Assembly (NCBI RefSeq): GCF_015840715.1
Contig: NZ_CP060397.1
Coordinates: 2,438,686-2,502,685 of the forward strand
DNA from: Synechococcus sp. CBW1004
GTDB lineage: Bacteria; Cyanobacteriota; Cyanobacteriia; PCC-6307; Cyanobiaceae
Direction of reading: 5' to 3'
DNA: 64,000 bases
A program made the position numbers and the translations under genes. Shown one piece after another: positions 43,466 through 53,706 of this stretch. The notes under the pieces are model-generated. The model made no database searches and was not told the DNA's origin. It saw nothing but the letters and a program-made list of their open reading frames with translations. Within the stretch, counting starts at the first letter, position 1, and every line of letters begins with the position of its first letter.

Positions 43466-44574
43466 GGGTTCTGATGCTCGACGGGGCTCTCCCCGCACGT
43501 GAGTCTTCGGCAGGCGAGCGGGCCACCTTCGATCTGATCGATGCCCTGCACAACCTCGGGCACAAGGTGAGCTTCTCGGCCCTGGGGATCAATGGCAAGG
43601 AGACCGAGAGATTGCCCGACCTGGTGGCGAGTGGCGTGGAGCTGCTGCCCGGTCATGGAGGAGGCCTGGCTCACCTGCACGAGGTCCTCCGCGAACCGTG
43701 GGATGCGGTGATCGTTCAGCGTCCGGGCCCTGCCCTCCTGGCAGCTGAGACACTGACAACGACCGGAGCGATCAGCCTGCACTGGGGTCACGACATTCAC
43801 ACCTGGAGGCTGGAAGCGCAGCAGCGGCTCTGTGGCAGCGTGCCAGGGCACAAGCTGAAGGTGACAGCACTCAGCGAGCGGCGCTGCTGGCAGTTCTACG
43901 ATCTATCCGTCTATCCGACCAGACGCGAAGCCGATTACATCAACAGCGTCGGTGGCCGTGGCGCTGCCGTTCCTTACTACCGCCTGAACTCGGAGGATCT
44001 GATCACACCGGACATGCACACTTCACGGCGCGGATGTCTGATGGTGGGCGCTTCCTTTCATGCACCCAATCGGGATGCTCTCGGCTTTGCCGTAGCCGAT
44101 ATCCTGCCGCTGCTCGGTCGGGAGGCTCGGATCACGGTGGTGGGCGAGTGGCCACTGGAGCACCGCGCTGGACTGGATGGGAAGGGAGTGCGGTTTGCCG
44201 GACGGGTGAGCGAAGAGGAGCTGCGACGGCTGCACGGCGAGCACCTGTGTCTGTTGGCACCGCTGCGTTTCGGCGCCGGCACCCGCCGCAAGCTGGTGGC
44301 CGCGATGGGCCTGGGTCTGCCCGTCGTGACCAGCGCGGAAGGACTGCGGGGCCTCCTCGTGCGTGATGGCTTCGAAGAAGACGGCGTCCTCATCGCAGCC
44401 AGTGCCAAGCAGTTCGCGGATCGAGTGGTTGAGCTCACGACAAGCCATTCACTTTGGGAGGCCTGCTCTATCAGGGCCCAGGCTGCGGTTGCCGCTGTCT
44501 ATTCCGCACCCAGTTTTGATAACGCTGTGGCAGAGGCTCTGAAACGCGCCGGGGAGCTTCACAATGGCCACTGA
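43462..44574 (+). CDS. GT4-type glycosyltransferase
   Basis: This 370-residue GT-B-fold glycosyltransferase has the N-terminal VLMLDGALPARESSAGERAT, a middle HWGHDIHTWRLEAQQR and a C-terminal nucleotide-sugar domain, CLMVGASFHAPNRDAL, FAGRVSEEELRRLHGE, LLAPLRFGAGTRRKLVAAMGLGLPVV, as in GT4 proteins. ATG 43462 overlaps the sulfotransferase stop (ATGA). The acceptor is unknown. Confidence 0.88.
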   Translation: MRVLMLDGALPARESSAGERATFDLIDALHNLGHKVSFSALGINGKETERLPDLVASGVELLPGHGGGLAHLHEVLREPWDAVIVQRPGPALLAAETLTTTGAISLHWGHDIHTWRLEAQQRLCGSVPGHKLKVTALSERRCWQFYDLSVYPTRREADYINSVGGRGAAVPYYRLNSEDLITPDMHTSRRGCLMVGASFHAPNRDALGFAVADILPLLGREARITVVGEWPLEHRAGLDGKGVRFAGRVSEEELRRLHGEHLCLLAPLRFGAGTRRKLVAAMGLGLPVVTSAEGLRGLLVRDGFEEDGVLIAASAKQFADRVVELTTSHSLWEACSIRAQAAVAAVYSAPSFDNAVAEALKRAGELHNGH

Positions 44575-45280
44575 TTCAACCACCCAATCCCCACTTGCAG
44601 TCACGCAGCCATGCATCGATGTGGTAATCACCAACCACAACTACAACCGCTTCGTGCCGGGTGCTGTGGAATCGGCCCTGAAACAACACAACGTCCAGAC
44701 CAGGATCGTCATAGTCGATGACGGCAGCGACGAACCCCTGAGAGGTTTTGAGTCTGAGGAGCGCGTTCAGATCATCCGGCGCGAGGCCGCTGGAGGCGTA
44801 GGAGTGGCATTGAACCTCGGTCTTGATGCCGGATCCGCTCCCCTGGTGACCTTTCTGGATGCGGACGATCTCTGGCCGCTGGACCGCTGCAGGCAGCTCC
44901 ACGACGCGATTTCCGGAGCCGATCTCGCCTATGGCGCCCAGGTGGTGTTCGCAGATGGTGATCAACCCGATCTCGATCCCAGCCCGGAACAGCGGGCCGC
45001 GATGCGGGCCACCCCCGCCGCCCTTCTGAGCGGCACCGTCCTGCTGCGCAGGACCCTTTTCGACCGCTATGGACCATTCCCCGAACAGATGTCGAAGGCT
45101 CCCTTCATCTTCTGGATGGCCGCCGCCCGCGCTGCTGTGCCAGCGATCCGCGAGGTGGCGCTGGACCGGCCCGTGCTGCTGCGTCGCTCCCATACCTCAA
45201 ACATGACCCGGAACAACAGTCAGTTGGCCGACTACTTCCAGGTTCTGGCCCAACGCCGCCGTGAAAACGGCGGCCATTAA
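44564..45280 (+). CDS. GT2-family glycosyltransferase
   Basis: This 238-residue GT-A enzyme is the second GT2 in the block. It shows IDVVITNHNYNRFVPGAVES, IVDDGSDEPL and LVTFLDADDLWPLDRC with the metal-binding DADD. After that, TVLLRRTLFDRYGPFPEQ is typical of the family. It overlaps the GT4 gene by 11 bases and is followed after 24 bases by the last gene of the block. Confidence 0.88.
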   Translation: MATDSTTQSPLAVTQPCIDVVITNHNYNRFVPGAVESALKQHNVQTRIVIVDDGSDEPLRGFESEERVQIIRREAAGGVGVALNLGLDAGSAPLVTFLDADDLWPLDRCRQLHDAISGADLAYGAQVVFADGDQPDLDPSPEQRAAMRATPAALLSGTVLLRRTLFDRYGPFPEQMSKAPFIFWMAAARAAVPAIREVALDRPVLLRRSHTSNMTRNNSQLADYFQVLAQRRRENGGH

Positions 45281-45304
45281 GCGCATGAGCCTCCGCTGCG
45301 TCCG

Positions 45305-46258
45305 ATGAGCGGCCCATGGCACGGTCCATCTCCCAGCGCCGGCCAGCGGCTGCTGCTGGCCGGATGCCTGGAGCCCGACCCAGAGCGGGCGGTCACCGCC
45401 TGGCGCCGGTGGCGCGAAATGTGCGACTTCGACCATGAGGACGCCGCCAGCCACGAACTCGCCTCCCTCCTGGTGGCCCGGATCGGCATGGAGGAAGCAG
45501 GTGGTGGCATTGCCATCCGCAGCCTCGGCTGGTATCGACGTGCCTGGGTTTTGTCGGAACTCGCCGCCAGCGCAGCAGGCGCCCTGGCCCAGGCATGCCG
45601 AGAGCAAGATTTGCAGGTGACAGCGATCGGAGACCTGGCCGGCTGGCTCTCCGGCACCAGCCACGCTGGACGGCGCCTGCCGATCCGGAGCATCGAACTG
45701 GTGATCGCCAACGCCGGTCGTCGTCGCTGCGACGAACTGCGGGCGCTGGCCCTGCACGGACCCGCCGGCGCGGCGATCAAGGCCCGTCAGATCGGGCTGC
45801 GCATCCTCCCCATGAGCGGAGATCGACTGGCTGCGGCAACCGCGGCCACGGCGACATCCCAGGACGATCTCGCTCTCCCGACAGCCGGAGCGATGATCGC
45901 CCATCTCGCAGCAAGAAACTGGTGCTGGGATCCACCACAGAGGCTGCGCTGGATGGCGGAGATCCTCTCGATCGTGCAGGCCGGTTCCGATCCACAGAAC
46001 CTGGCCGCTGCGATGGGCGCCGTGATAGCCAGAGCAGACCTCGGCTGGTCCGCGAAACAGGCTCTTCAGTCCTTGCAGGATGTGATGCCCACAGATTCGT
46101 CACGGCAGTGCCTGGACCCGTTGATCAGCGCTGCAAGAGCAGTCCCTGACGGCCTGGCTGCCGGGACCCGTGGACGGCTGCGTCAGACCCGGCTCGGCCC
46201 TTGGCTGACACGCGGTCAGCTCATGCTCCTGAGGCTCCAGCCCGATGAGGAGTCCTGA
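45305..46258 (+). CDS. Degenerate nucleotidyltransferase-like protein
   Basis: This 317-residue protein has no catalytic motif that I can see, but its architecture follows the NTP_transf_5-type nucleotidyltransferase at the head of the block. The helical start AVTAWRRWREMCDFDHEDAAS and GWYRRAWVLSELAASAAGAL resemble that family. At the place of the active site it reads AIGDLAGWLSG (for GxKG) and RSIELVI (for DIDLLV), so the acids are lost. It may be a regulatory or structural partner. Relatedness is judged by eye and is tentative. Confidence 0.6.
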   Translation: MSGPWHGPSPSAGQRLLLAGCLEPDPERAVTAWRRWREMCDFDHEDAASHELASLLVARIGMEEAGGGIAIRSLGWYRRAWVLSELAASAAGALAQACREQDLQVTAIGDLAGWLSGTSHAGRRLPIRSIELVIANAGRRRCDELRALALHGPAGAAIKARQIGLRILPMSGDRLAAATAATATSQDDLALPTAGAMIAHLAARNWCWDPPQRLRWMAEILSIVQAGSDPQNLAAAMGAVIARADLGWSAKQALQSLQDVMPTDSSRQCLDPLISAARAVPDGLAAGTRGRLRQTRLGPWLTRGQLMLLRLQPDEES

Positions 46259-46305
46259 GATGAAGGCTGCGCCAAGAGGTCGGCAGCGGCGGTCGCAGAG
46301 CCCCC

Positions 46306-46339
46306 ACAAAAACCCCTGCCCACCAGCCGTGGACAGGGG
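46306..46339 (-). terminator. Rho-independent terminator of gap2
   Basis: Read on the minus strand, an 11-base stem (cccctgtccac / gtgggcagggg, with one T-G wobble) closes a GGCTG loop and is followed by TTTTTG. It lies 64 bases after the gap2 stop, and on the other strand ends the accessory block. Confidence 0.88.
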
Positions 46340-46402
46340 ATAGGAGTATTGATTGGCATTGAGCCGGAGACGTGCAGACAGCCGCAGCCCCCAGGCCCAA
46401 CC

Positions 46403-47425
46403 TCACTTCCAGTTCTTCGCCACGATCTCGGCGAGGTCGACGACACGCTGGCTGTAGCCCCACTCGTTGTCGTACCAGCAGATCACCTTCACCATGTTTC
46501 CGCCCATCACCAGGGTGAGATCGGAATCGACGATGGTTGATTCATCGGTACCGGCGTGGTCCGAAGACACCAGGGGCAGATCGCAGTACTTGATGATGCC
46601 CTTCATGCCATTCTCAGAGGCATTCTTGAGCACCTCGTTCACCTCTTCCTTGGTGGTGTCGCGGCTCATCTCCAGCACCATGTCCACCACCGACACGTTG
46701 GGGGTGGGAACCCGCAGAGCGATGCCGCTGAGCTTGCCCTTCACCGGCGGGTACACCAGAGCCACAGCCTTGGCGGCACCGGTGCTGGTGGGCACGATGT
46801 TGACAGCGGCGGCACGGGCGCGACGCAGGTCGCGGTGCGAGGCATCGAGGATGCGCTGGTCACCCGTGTAGCTGTGGGTGGTGGTCATCGTGCCCTTGAC
46901 GATGCCAAAGGCCTGGTCGAGCACTTTGACAACTGGGGCCATGCAATTGGTGGTGCAGCTGGCGTTGCTGAGGATGTCCCAGTCTTCGTGGCGGTATTGG
47001 TCGGCATTCACACCCACCACAAAAGTACCGACTTTGTCGCCCTTACCGGGAGCGGTGAGAATCACCTTCTTGGCACCGGCCTCAAAATGCTTGCTGGCGC
47101 CCACGTCGTCGTTGAAAACGCCCGTGGATTCGATGACCAAATCGACGCCCCACTCCTTCCAGGGCAGGTTGGCAGGATTGCGGTCGTAAAAGACCTTGAT
47201 CTCCTTACCGTTCAGATAAATGGCGTCGTCAGTTGTTGTGACATCAACTCCCCGCAGGGGGCCGAGCATCGAGTCGTACTTGAGCAGGTGAGCGTTGGTG
47301 TTGGTGTCACCCGAACCATTGATCCCCACCAGCTCGATGCCAGTGTTCGCGCCGCGGCTCAGCCAGCAGCGCGTGAAGTTGCGACCGATGCGGCCGAATC
47401 CGTTGATCGCAACCTTCAGAGTCAT
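46403..47425 (-). CDS. gap2: Glyceraldehyde-3-phosphate dehydrogenase, type I (Calvin cycle)
   Basis: This enzyme reduces 1,3-bisphosphoglycerate with NADPH or NADH. The 340-residue sequence has the Rossmann start [13 protein letters not shown], the catalytic Cys in [10 protein letters not shown], the His in HSYTGDQR and the C-terminal [16 protein letters not shown]. In cyanobacteria this sequence type is the gap2 product used in carbon fixation. It is divergent from murC and has a clear terminator downstream and a good -10 upstream. Confidence 0.95.
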   Translation of the reverse strand: MTLKVAINGFGRIGRNFTRCWLSRGANTGIELVGINGSGDTNTNAHLLKYDSMLGPLRGVDVTTTDDAIYLNGKEIKVFYDRNPANLPWKEWGVDLVIESTGVFNDDVGASKHFEAGAKKVILTAPGKGDKVGTFVVGVNADQYRHEDWDILSNASCTTNCMAPVVKVLDQAFGIVKGTMTTTHSYTGDQRILDASHRDLRRARAAAVNIVPTSTGAAKAVALVYPPVKGKLSGIALRVPTPNVSVVDMVLEMSRDTTKEEVNEVLKNASENGMKGIIKYCDLPLVSSDHAGTDESTIVDSDLTLVMGGNMVKVICWYDNEWGYSQRVVDLAEIVAKNWK

Positions 47426-47469
47426 GGCATCAGGCAGGCGGCAGCACCTGCGGGGAGATTCGGCCGCGA

Positions 47470-47498
47470 ATCATACAGAAACAGACGGCCTTCCCATT
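47470..47498 (-). promoter_or_regulatory. Possible gap2 promoter
   Basis: A TATGAT -10 box lies on the minus strand at 47475-47470, giving a leader of about 37 bases before the gap2 ATG. A hexamer at -35 spacing (AATGGG, 47498-47493) is a poor match, so an activator-dependent or extended promoter is possible. Confidence 0.5.
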
Positions 47499-47615
47499 CC
47501 CGACCCGGGAGGCCTCGCCCCGCCGAAGCCAGCAAAACGAAGCATCTCGTAAAGCATGGCTGCCCCGCCACGCCCTATTTTCAGCGGGTCTGGAGACCCA
47601 CCCCGCAGGGACGAG

Positions 47616-49043
47616 ATGCTCGATCGCCGCCAGCCTGTCCACTTCATCGGGGTCGGGGGGATCGGCATGTCGGCCTTGGCAACGATCCTGGCCGCCCGCG
47701 GCTATCGGGTCAGCGGCTCCGACCCCCGTCGCACGGCCGTCTTGGAAGGCCTGCATGCCAGCGGTGTGCGCCTGTTTCACAGCCAGACCGCCGAAACCAT
47801 CGCCAGCCTGCTGGCGGACGCCGCAGAAGCGCCGCTGGTGGTGATCAGCTCGGCTGTGCCCGAGAGCAACGGCGAGCTGCAGGAGGCCCGCCGCCGCGGG
47901 CTGACGGTGGCGCACCGCTCCGATGTCCTGGCGGCGCTGATCAACGCACAACCCTCGATCGCGGTGGCCGGCAGCCACGGCAAGACCACCACCAGCACCC
48001 TGGTGGCCACCCTGCTCGACGCCACCGGTGAGGATCCGACCGCGGTGATCGGCGGGATCGTGCCGGCCTTCGCCAGCAATGGCCGCCACGGCGCCGGCAG
48101 GCTGCTGGTGGCCGAAGCCGATGAATCGGACGGTTCTCTGGTGAAGTTCACGGCCGACCTGGCCGTGCTCACCAACATCGAACTCGACCACACCGACCAC
48201 TATCCAGACCTCGACGCCCTGATCGCCACCCTGCGACGCTTCGCCGAACGCTCGGGACGCCTGCTGGCCAACCGGGACGATCCGATCCTCAGAGAACACT
48301 TCGAGGCCGCCCACTGGTGGTCGATCGAACAGAGCGAAGGGGTGGACTACGCCCTGCTGAGCCTCGAGGAACGCGGTGATGGCAGCACGGCCCGCTGGTA
48401 CGAGGCCGGGACGCCGGTGGGAACCCTGGAACTGCCCCTGCCCGGGCGCCACAACCTCAGCAACGCCGCCGCAGCCCTGGCCGCCTGCCGCCTGGAGGGC
48501 GTCCCCTTCGAGGCCCTGCAGCAGGCCATCCGGGCCCTGCAGCCGCCCGGCCGTCGCTTCGACTGCCGCGGCCTCTGGCAGGAGCGCATCGTGGTCGATG
48601 ACTACGCCCATCACCCGAGCGAGGTGGATGCGACCCTGCGCATGGCCCGGCTGATGGTGGAGAGCGGCCGCAGCCCCCTGCCCCGCATCCCGGAGCGCCT
48701 GGTGGCGGTGTTCCAGCCCCATCGCTACAGCCGCACCGCCCAGTTTCTCGACGCCTTCGCGGCGGCCCTCACCGGCGCCGATCTGGTGCTGGTGGCGCCG
48801 CTGTACAGCGCCGGGGAGGCTCCGATCGCCGGCATCTCCAGCGAGGCCCTGGCCCAGGCCGTGCGAGGGCTGTCCCCCGATCTCGAGGTCCGGGTGAGCG
48901 CCAGCCTTGATGAACTGGCCTCCCAGATCGCTTCCTGCAGTCAACCGGGCGATCTGGTGCTGGCCATGGGGGCCGGAGATGTGAACAGTCTCTGGGATCG
49001 ACTGGCGGCGCTGAATGACCGCCCCACCGCTGTGGCGGTGTGA
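47616..49043 (+). CDS. murC: UDP-N-acetylmuramate--L-alanine ligase
   Basis: MurC adds L-Ala to UDP-MurNAc in peptidoglycan synthesis. The 475-residue Mur ligase has [13 protein letters not shown] at the N terminus, the P-loop [20 protein letters not shown] and [11 protein letters not shown] in the central domain, and [10 protein letters not shown] in the C-terminal domain. ATG 47616 is chosen over an upstream frame extension with no homology. murB follows with overlapping stop/start (TGATG). Confidence 0.97.
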   Translation: MLDRRQPVHFIGVGGIGMSALATILAARGYRVSGSDPRRTAVLEGLHASGVRLFHSQTAETIASLLADAAEAPLVVISSAVPESNGELQEARRRGLTVAHRSDVLAALINAQPSIAVAGSHGKTTTSTLVATLLDATGEDPTAVIGGIVPAFASNGRHGAGRLLVAEADESDGSLVKFTADLAVLTNIELDHTDHYPDLDALIATLRRFAERSGRLLANRDDPILREHFEAAHWWSIEQSEGVDYALLSLEERGDGSTARWYEAGTPVGTLELPLPGRHNLSNAAAALAACRLEGVPFEALQQAIRALQPPGRRFDCRGLWQERIVVDDYAHHPSEVDATLRMARLMVESGRSPLPRIPERLVAVFQPHRYSRTAQFLDAFAAALTGADLVLVAPLYSAGEAPIAGISSEALAQAVRGLSPDLEVRVSASLDELASQIASCSQPGDLVLAMGAGDVNSLWDRLAALNDRPTAVAV

Positions 49044-49984
49044 TGGACACCCTCTCCCCTGCAGATCCGGACGGCCTGCGGCGGGACGTCGGCCTGGCCG
49101 AGTTCACCACCTGGAAGGTGGGTGGCCCCGCCGAATGGTTCGCCGAGCCGGGCAGCGAGGACGAGCTGATCGCGCTGGCTGCCTGGGCGGGCAGCCAGGG
49201 GATGCCGTTCCGTTGCATCGGCGCCGGCTCCAACCTGCTGATCGCCGACAGCGGCCTGCCCGGACTGACCCTCTGCAACCGCCGGCTTCAGGGCAGTCGC
49301 CTCGATGCCACCGAAGGCTGGGTGGAGGCCGTGGCCGGCGAGCCGATCCCGACCCTGGCGCGCAAGGCGGCCCGCGCCGGCCTGTCCGGCCTGGAATGGG
49401 CCGTGGGGATTCCGGGCACCGTGGGGGGAGCCGCGGTGATGAATGCAGGGGCCCAGGGAGGCTGCACGGCGGAATGGCTGGACTCGGTGCTGGTGATTGA
49501 TCCGGCACGCCCCGAAACCCCCTTCCGGCTGGAGGCGAGCGCACTCGACTTCGCCTACCGCCACAGCCGCCTGCAACACGAGCACCTGCTGGTGCTCTCG
49601 GCCCGTTTCCGGCTGAAGACCGGGGAAGATCCCACCGAGATCTCAGCCCGCACCAGCGCCAACCTGCACAGCCGCACCAGCACCCAGCCCTACCAGCAGC
49701 CCAGCTGCGGCAGCGTCTTCCGCAACCCGGAACCCCAGAAGGCCGGCCGACTGATCGAGGGACTGGGCCTCAAGGGCCTCTGCGTCGGCGGAGCGCAGGT
49801 CTCAACCCTGCACGCCAACTTCATCGTCAACACCGGCGGTGCCCTGGCTGCGGAGATCGACGCCCTGATCAGCCAGGTGCAGGAGCGGGTCTGGCGGGCC
49901 CACGCCATCCACCTGCATCCGGAGGTCAAACGCCTGGGGTTCGCACCGGAGCAGGCCGGCGGCAGCTTGCCGGGCTGGCCTTAG
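49043..49984 (+). CDS. murB: UDP-N-acetylenolpyruvoylglucosamine reductase
   Basis: MurB reduces enolpyruvyl-UDP-GlcNAc to UDP-MurNAc using NADPH and FAD. The 313-residue protein is of the type lacking the extra E. coli domain. It shows [53 protein letters not shown] and [13 protein letters not shown] with catalytic Ser. The start overlaps the murC stop (TGATG); GTG 49040 is an alternative. Confidence 0.97.
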   Translation: MDTLSPADPDGLRRDVGLAEFTTWKVGGPAEWFAEPGSEDELIALAAWAGSQGMPFRCIGAGSNLLIADSGLPGLTLCNRRLQGSRLDATEGWVEAVAGEPIPTLARKAARAGLSGLEWAVGIPGTVGGAAVMNAGAQGGCTAEWLDSVLVIDPARPETPFRLEASALDFAYRHSRLQHEHLLVLSARFRLKTGEDPTEISARTSANLHSRTSTQPYQQPSCGSVFRNPEPQKAGRLIEGLGLKGLCVGGAQVSTLHANFIVNTGGALAAEIDALISQVQERVWRAHAIHLHPEVKRLGFAPEQAGGSLPGWP

Positions 49985-50010
49985 CCTGCGGCGATCTTCT
50001 TCCACAGTGC

Positions 50011-50352
50011 ATGGCCGGCTTCGGACTCCCCAATTTCGGACAGCTGACCGAGGCCTTCCGCAAGGCCCAGCAGATCCAGCAGGACGCCCAGAAGCTGCAG
50101 GAGGAGCTGGATGCCATGGAGCTGGAGGGCAAGAGCGCTGACGGGCACGTCAGCGTGTGGCTGTCGGGCAACCAGATGCCGCTGCGTGTGCAGGTGGCCC
50201 CTGAACTTCTCAGCGGCAGCTCCGAAGCAGCCGAAGCAGCCATCCTCGAGGCGCTTCAGAACGCCTACGAGCTCTCCACCAGCACGATGCGCGGCCGCAT
50301 GGAGGAGCTCACCGGCGGCCTGGATCTGAATCTCCCCGGCCTGGGCGGCTGA
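50011..50352 (+). CDS. YbaB/EbfC nucleoid-associated protein
   Basis: This 113-residue DNA-binding protein of the YbaB/EbfC family has the helical [32 protein letters not shown] start and [21 protein letters not shown], then the amphipathic end. These small dimers coat DNA. Its last 44 bases overlap the convergent rsgA gene. Confidence 0.93.
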   Translation: MAGFGLPNFGQLTEAFRKAQQIQQDAQKLQEELDAMELEGKSADGHVSVWLSGNQMPLRVQVAPELLSGSSEAAEAAILEALQNAYELSTSTMRGRMEELTGGLDLNLPGLGG

Positions 50353-51439
50353 ACTCCTCTCCGGCTGGCGCCTCAGCCTGCAGATCCACACTGTCGGCGT
50401 CCTGCTGCCGGGCACGGCGACGGGACGTCTGACGCCACTGGGCCTGCAGACGCGGCTCGACGCGGTCGCCACGGCGCCGCAGCCCAGCCTCACTGCTGCG
50501 CACCGCCACCTCGATCGTGCTGCCCAGGATCTCCTCGAGACACTGGCAGTAGAGCGGGTGGCGATCCCAGTCCTGCCCCGCGGCGCAGCCCGGATCGCCA
50601 CGATGCAGGCAGTTGCTGTAGCGGCAGGACTGTCGCTCCAGGCGCTGGCGCAGCTCCGGAAATAGAGCGGCCAGATCCTCCGGACGGGCCGGCAGATCCG
50701 GCCGGTTGAAGCCGGGCGTGTCCGCCAGCAGCGTCGGGGCGGCCTGCGATTCCCCTGCTGACAACGGGAACAGCTCCACATGGCGGGTGGTGTGACGACC
50801 TCGGCGCAGCCGGCCGGAGACACTGCCCACCCGCAGCTCCAGAGCCGGCAGCAGGGCATTGAGCAGGCTGCTCTTGCCCACTCCGGACGGCCCGCAGATC
50901 ACGGTGATCCCCGGCTGGGACAACCTCTGGCGCAACAGATCCACTCCGGTCAGCGGAGTCCCCGGCGAAGTTTCCAGGGCGATGGGAAGAGCGTCGTAGC
51001 CCCACAGCGCCAGCCGCTCACACCAGGCTCGACGCTCAGCCTCCGTGACGAGATCCGCTTTGCTGAGCACCACCTGGACGGGCCGGCCGCAGGCCTCCGC
51101 GGTGAGCAGGAACCGGGTGATCTGGAGTGGATCCGGGGCCGGCTCCGAGAGCGCCACCACCACGACCACCTGATCGACGTTGGCGACCGGCGGCCGCTCG
51201 AGCAGATTGCGCCGCGGCTCCAGGGCCGCGACGGCCCCGCGGCCGGCCGGCCAGTCGATGCCGTCGACCCGCACCCGGTCACCGACACAAGTGCGCTGGC
51301 CACTCTTGCTCAGGCGGGTGCGGCGGGTGCAGAGCAACCTCTGCTGGCCCTGGGGACCGGGCTGATCAAGCGCCACCCAGCAGTAGTTGGCCTGAAGGGC
51401 GACCACCAGCCCGGAACGGCCGGGGACCGGTTCAGCCAT
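50309..51439 (-). CDS. rsgA: Ribosome small-subunit biogenesis GTPase RsgA
   Basis: RsgA is a circularly permuted GTPase that acts in 30S maturation. The 376-residue protein has an N-terminal OB-fold, the G4-type VVLSKADLV, the P-loop [14 protein letters not shown], the G3 ADTPGFN and a C-terminal zinc finger ([14 protein letters not shown]) before a basic, unstructured tail. The end of the tail overlaps ybaB by 44 bases on the other strand. It overlaps tusA by 8 bases at the start, so it is the last gene of the grpE-dnaJ-tusA-rsgA operon. Confidence 0.95.
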   Translation of the reverse strand: MAEPVPGRSGLVVALQANYCWVALDQPGPQGQQRLLCTRRTRLSKSGQRTCVGDRVRVDGIDWPAGRGAVAALEPRRNLLERPPVANVDQVVVVVALSEPAPDPLQITRFLLTAEACGRPVQVVLSKADLVTEAERRAWCERLALWGYDALPIALETSPGTPLTGVDLLRQRLSQPGITVICGPSGVGKSSLLNALLPALELRVGSVSGRLRRGRHTTRHVELFPLSAGESQAAPTLLADTPGFNRPDLPARPEDLAALFPELRQRLERQSCRYSNCLHRGDPGCAAGQDWDRHPLYCQCLEEILGSTIEVAVRSSEAGLRRRGDRVEPRLQAQWRQTSRRRARQQDADSVDLQAEAPAGEEFSRPGRGDSDPGRR

Positions 51440-51692
51440 CGCTGGCGGGGAAGGTGACAGTGGAACGGACCGTGAGGCGAACGGCGGAATCCCCTTCCAG
51501 CGGGGTGAGAAGCACCGTGTGGCCTTCCTGGCGCAGCCCTTCGCTCACCAGGCGCTCCGGTTCACCCCGGTCAAGCCAGACCTCGAGCTCAGCGCCGGCT
51601 GGCAGCTTCTCGAGCGCCAGCCGGGTGCGGATGTAGTTGAGCGGACAGGGCGTGCCGCGCAGATCCAGGTGAGCGGGTGGAGAGAGGCTCAT
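51432..51692 (-). CDS. TusA-like sulfur-transfer protein
   Basis: This 86-residue protein has the TusA fold, with [22 protein letters not shown] carrying the sulfur-accepting Cys in the CPxP-like motif (here CPLN). It probably relays persulfide sulfur for tRNA or cofactor modification. Its ATG overlaps the dnaJ stop (ATGA). Exact partner unknown. Confidence 0.88.
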   Translation of the reverse strand: MSLSPPAHLDLRGTPCPLNYIRTRLALEKLPAGAELEVWLDRGEPERLVSEGLRQEGHTVLLTPLEGDSAVRLTVRSTVTFPASDG

Positions 51693-52813
51693 CCCTTGCC
51701 GAACAGCCCGCCGAACAGACCGCTCTTGTGATGATGCCGGTCTCCCTTGCGGGTGTGGTGGCCGGCCAGCTGCTCGAGCAGTTCACGCTCCTCGCCATTG
51801 AGACGGGTGGGCAGCTGCACCTTCACCGTGAACTGATGGTTGCCGCGGGCAACGGGGTTGCCCAGACGGGGCACCCCCTTGTTCTTCATCGTGAGCACGG
51901 CTCCGGGCTGGGTGCCGGCCGGGATCTCCAGGGCCTCGGGGCCATCGACGGTCTCCACCTCGATCGTGTCGCCGAGGATGGCCTGCAGGTAGCTGAGGGT
52001 CACCTCGGAGTGGATCGTCTGACCGTCCCGCCGCAGGCTGGGATGGGGCCGCACGTTGAGCACCACGTAGAGGTCGCCAGGAGGACCACCGCGCTGGCCG
52101 GCGTTCCCCTCGCCCGCCACCCGCAGCCGTGAATTGGTGTCGACACCACCGGGGATGTTGATCCGGAGAGTCTTGGAGACCTGCTGCAGGCCCTGGCCGC
52201 CGCAGGCATTGCAGGGATCCGCGATCACCTGGCCGCTGCCCTCGCAGGTGGGGCAGGGCGCCACCTGGGTGAAGCTGCCGAAGGGGGTGCGGGTAGCCCG
52301 ACGCACCTGGCCGACACCACCACAGGTGCCACAGGTGGTGGGGCCGCTGCCGGCCTTGGCGCCGGAGCCACCGCAGGTGCCGCAGCTCTCGAGATGGCGC
52401 AGCGGGATCTCCTTCTCAATCCCGAACACGGCCTCGCGGAAGTCGATCGTGAGATCAAGGCGCAGATCGTCTCCCTGGCGCGGTCCGCTGCGACGGCGCC
52501 CCCCCCCGGCGGCGGCGGCGCCGCCGAAGCCGCTGAAGAAGGTTTCGAACAGGTCGGCGAAGCCGCCCATGTCGCCCATGTCGGGCATGCCGCCACCGCC
52601 CAGACCTGCCTCACCGAACTGGTCGTAGCGGGCGCGGCTCTGGGGGTCGCTGAGCACCTCGTAGGCGCGGCCGATCTCCTTGAACTTGTCCTCGGCACCC
52701 GGGTCCTTGTTGACATCAGGGTGGTACTGGCGGGCGAGTCGCCGATAGGCCCGCTTGAGGGTGTCCGCATCGGCATTGCGCGCGACGCCCAGCAGCTCGT
52801 AGTAGTCGGCCAT
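51689..52813 (-). CDS. dnaJ: Chaperone DnaJ
   Basis: DnaJ stimulates the ATPase of DnaK. The 374-residue class I protein starts [23 protein letters not shown] with the HPD loop (YHPDVNK), has a Gly-rich linker, and four CxxCxGxG zinc-finger motifs ([32 protein letters not shown]). Its ATG shares a base with the grpE stop. No CIRCE element was seen upstream of the operon. Confidence 0.97.
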   Translation of the reverse strand: MADYYELLGVARNADADTLKRAYRRLARQYHPDVNKDPGAEDKFKEIGRAYEVLSDPQSRARYDQFGEAGLGGGGMPDMGDMGGFADLFETFFSGFGGAAAAGGGRRRSGPRQGDDLRLDLTIDFREAVFGIEKEIPLRHLESCGTCGGSGAKAGSGPTTCGTCGGVGQVRRATRTPFGSFTQVAPCPTCEGSGQVIADPCNACGGQGLQQVSKTLRINIPGGVDTNSRLRVAGEGNAGQRGGPPGDLYVVLNVRPHPSLRRDGQTIHSEVTLSYLQAILGDTIEVETVDGPEALEIPAGTQPGAVLTMKNKGVPRLGNPVARGNHQFTVKVQLPTRLNGEERELLEQLAGHHTRKGDRHHHKSGLFGGLFGKG

Positions 52814-53490
52814 CAGCCGGCCTGCTCCTGGCTGCCGGATCCGCCCGGACCGGGACCCATGGACACCTTCACCAGCGCGTGACGCAGCACGCGGCCATTG
52901 AGGTGATAGCCACGCTGCAGCTCCTCGATCACCACATCCTCGAGATGGTCATGGCTCTCCTCCCGGAGCACGGCCTCATGCAGGTTCGGGTCGAACGGTT
53001 CCCCCTCCACCCGCATCGGCGACACCCCCAGCTGCTTGAACACGTCCACCAACTGCTTGTAGAGCCCCTGGTAGCTGCGATGCAGGGTCTGGGCCTCCTC
53101 GCTCTGGGGATTGAGCTGCTGACGGGCACGGTCGAAGTTGTCGACCACCGGCAGGATCTCGCTGAGGGTCGTGCAGGTGATCTGCAGCTTCAGATCGTCA
53201 TGGTCGCGACTCTGGCGCTTGCGGAAGTTGTCGAAGTCGGCGGCGATGCGCATGTACTGGCCGCGCAGACCCTCATTTTCGCTCTGGAGGGCGGCCAGCT
53301 GCGCCTCCAGCTGCTGGAGCCGGTCAGCCCCGGCCGCCGGATCGGGACCGGAGGACTCAGAACCCCCTTCAGCGCTGTCGACCTCCCCGGGCTGTGGGTC
53401 CTGGGGGAGGTGGGATTCGGCCGGAGGCGGGGAGGGCTCTCCCTGGGCCTCGTACCGGCGATCAGCGTCCTGGAGATTCTCGCCGCTCAT
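52813..53490 (-). CDS. grpE: Nucleotide-exchange factor GrpE
   Basis: GrpE exchanges ADP for ATP on DnaK. The 225-residue protein has a long acidic and Pro-rich N terminus (about 60 residues), a coiled coil ([36 protein letters not shown]) and the C-terminal beta domain ending [13 protein letters not shown]. It begins the dnaJ operon. The 216-base spacer to the divergent pilB contains no clear promoter pair that I can support. Confidence 0.95.
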   Translation of the reverse strand: MSGENLQDADRRYEAQGEPSPPPAESHLPQDPQPGEVDSAEGGSESSGPDPAAGADRLQQLEAQLAALQSENEGLRGQYMRIAADFDNFRKRQSRDHDDLKLQITCTTLSEILPVVDNFDRARQQLNPQSEEAQTLHRSYQGLYKQLVDVFKQLGVSPMRVEGEPFDPNLHEAVLREESHDHLEDVVIEELQRGYHLNGRVLRHALVKVSMGPGPGGSGSQEQAG

Positions 53491-53706
53491 GGCGCGTGAG
53501 GAAATTCAATTGGAGCCATGTTGAAGCGCGGGCCCCACTCCCCACAAGCGGCGGAAGCCCGCACCTCGGCGGCGGCGGGAAGCCTGTCAACACAGCAGCC
53601 GAATCCGGGGCAAGATTGCAGGGGTGGTGAGTGAAAGCTTCAGCCGCGCCTCCGCTGCCACCCCATCCGTTTCGGCATCTCCTCAGATCCACCGCGCGCC
53701 CAGGCC

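Noticed and set aside
53491..53706. CIRCE heat-shock operator before grpE-dnaJ
   Set aside because: No TTAGCACTC-type inverted repeat found.
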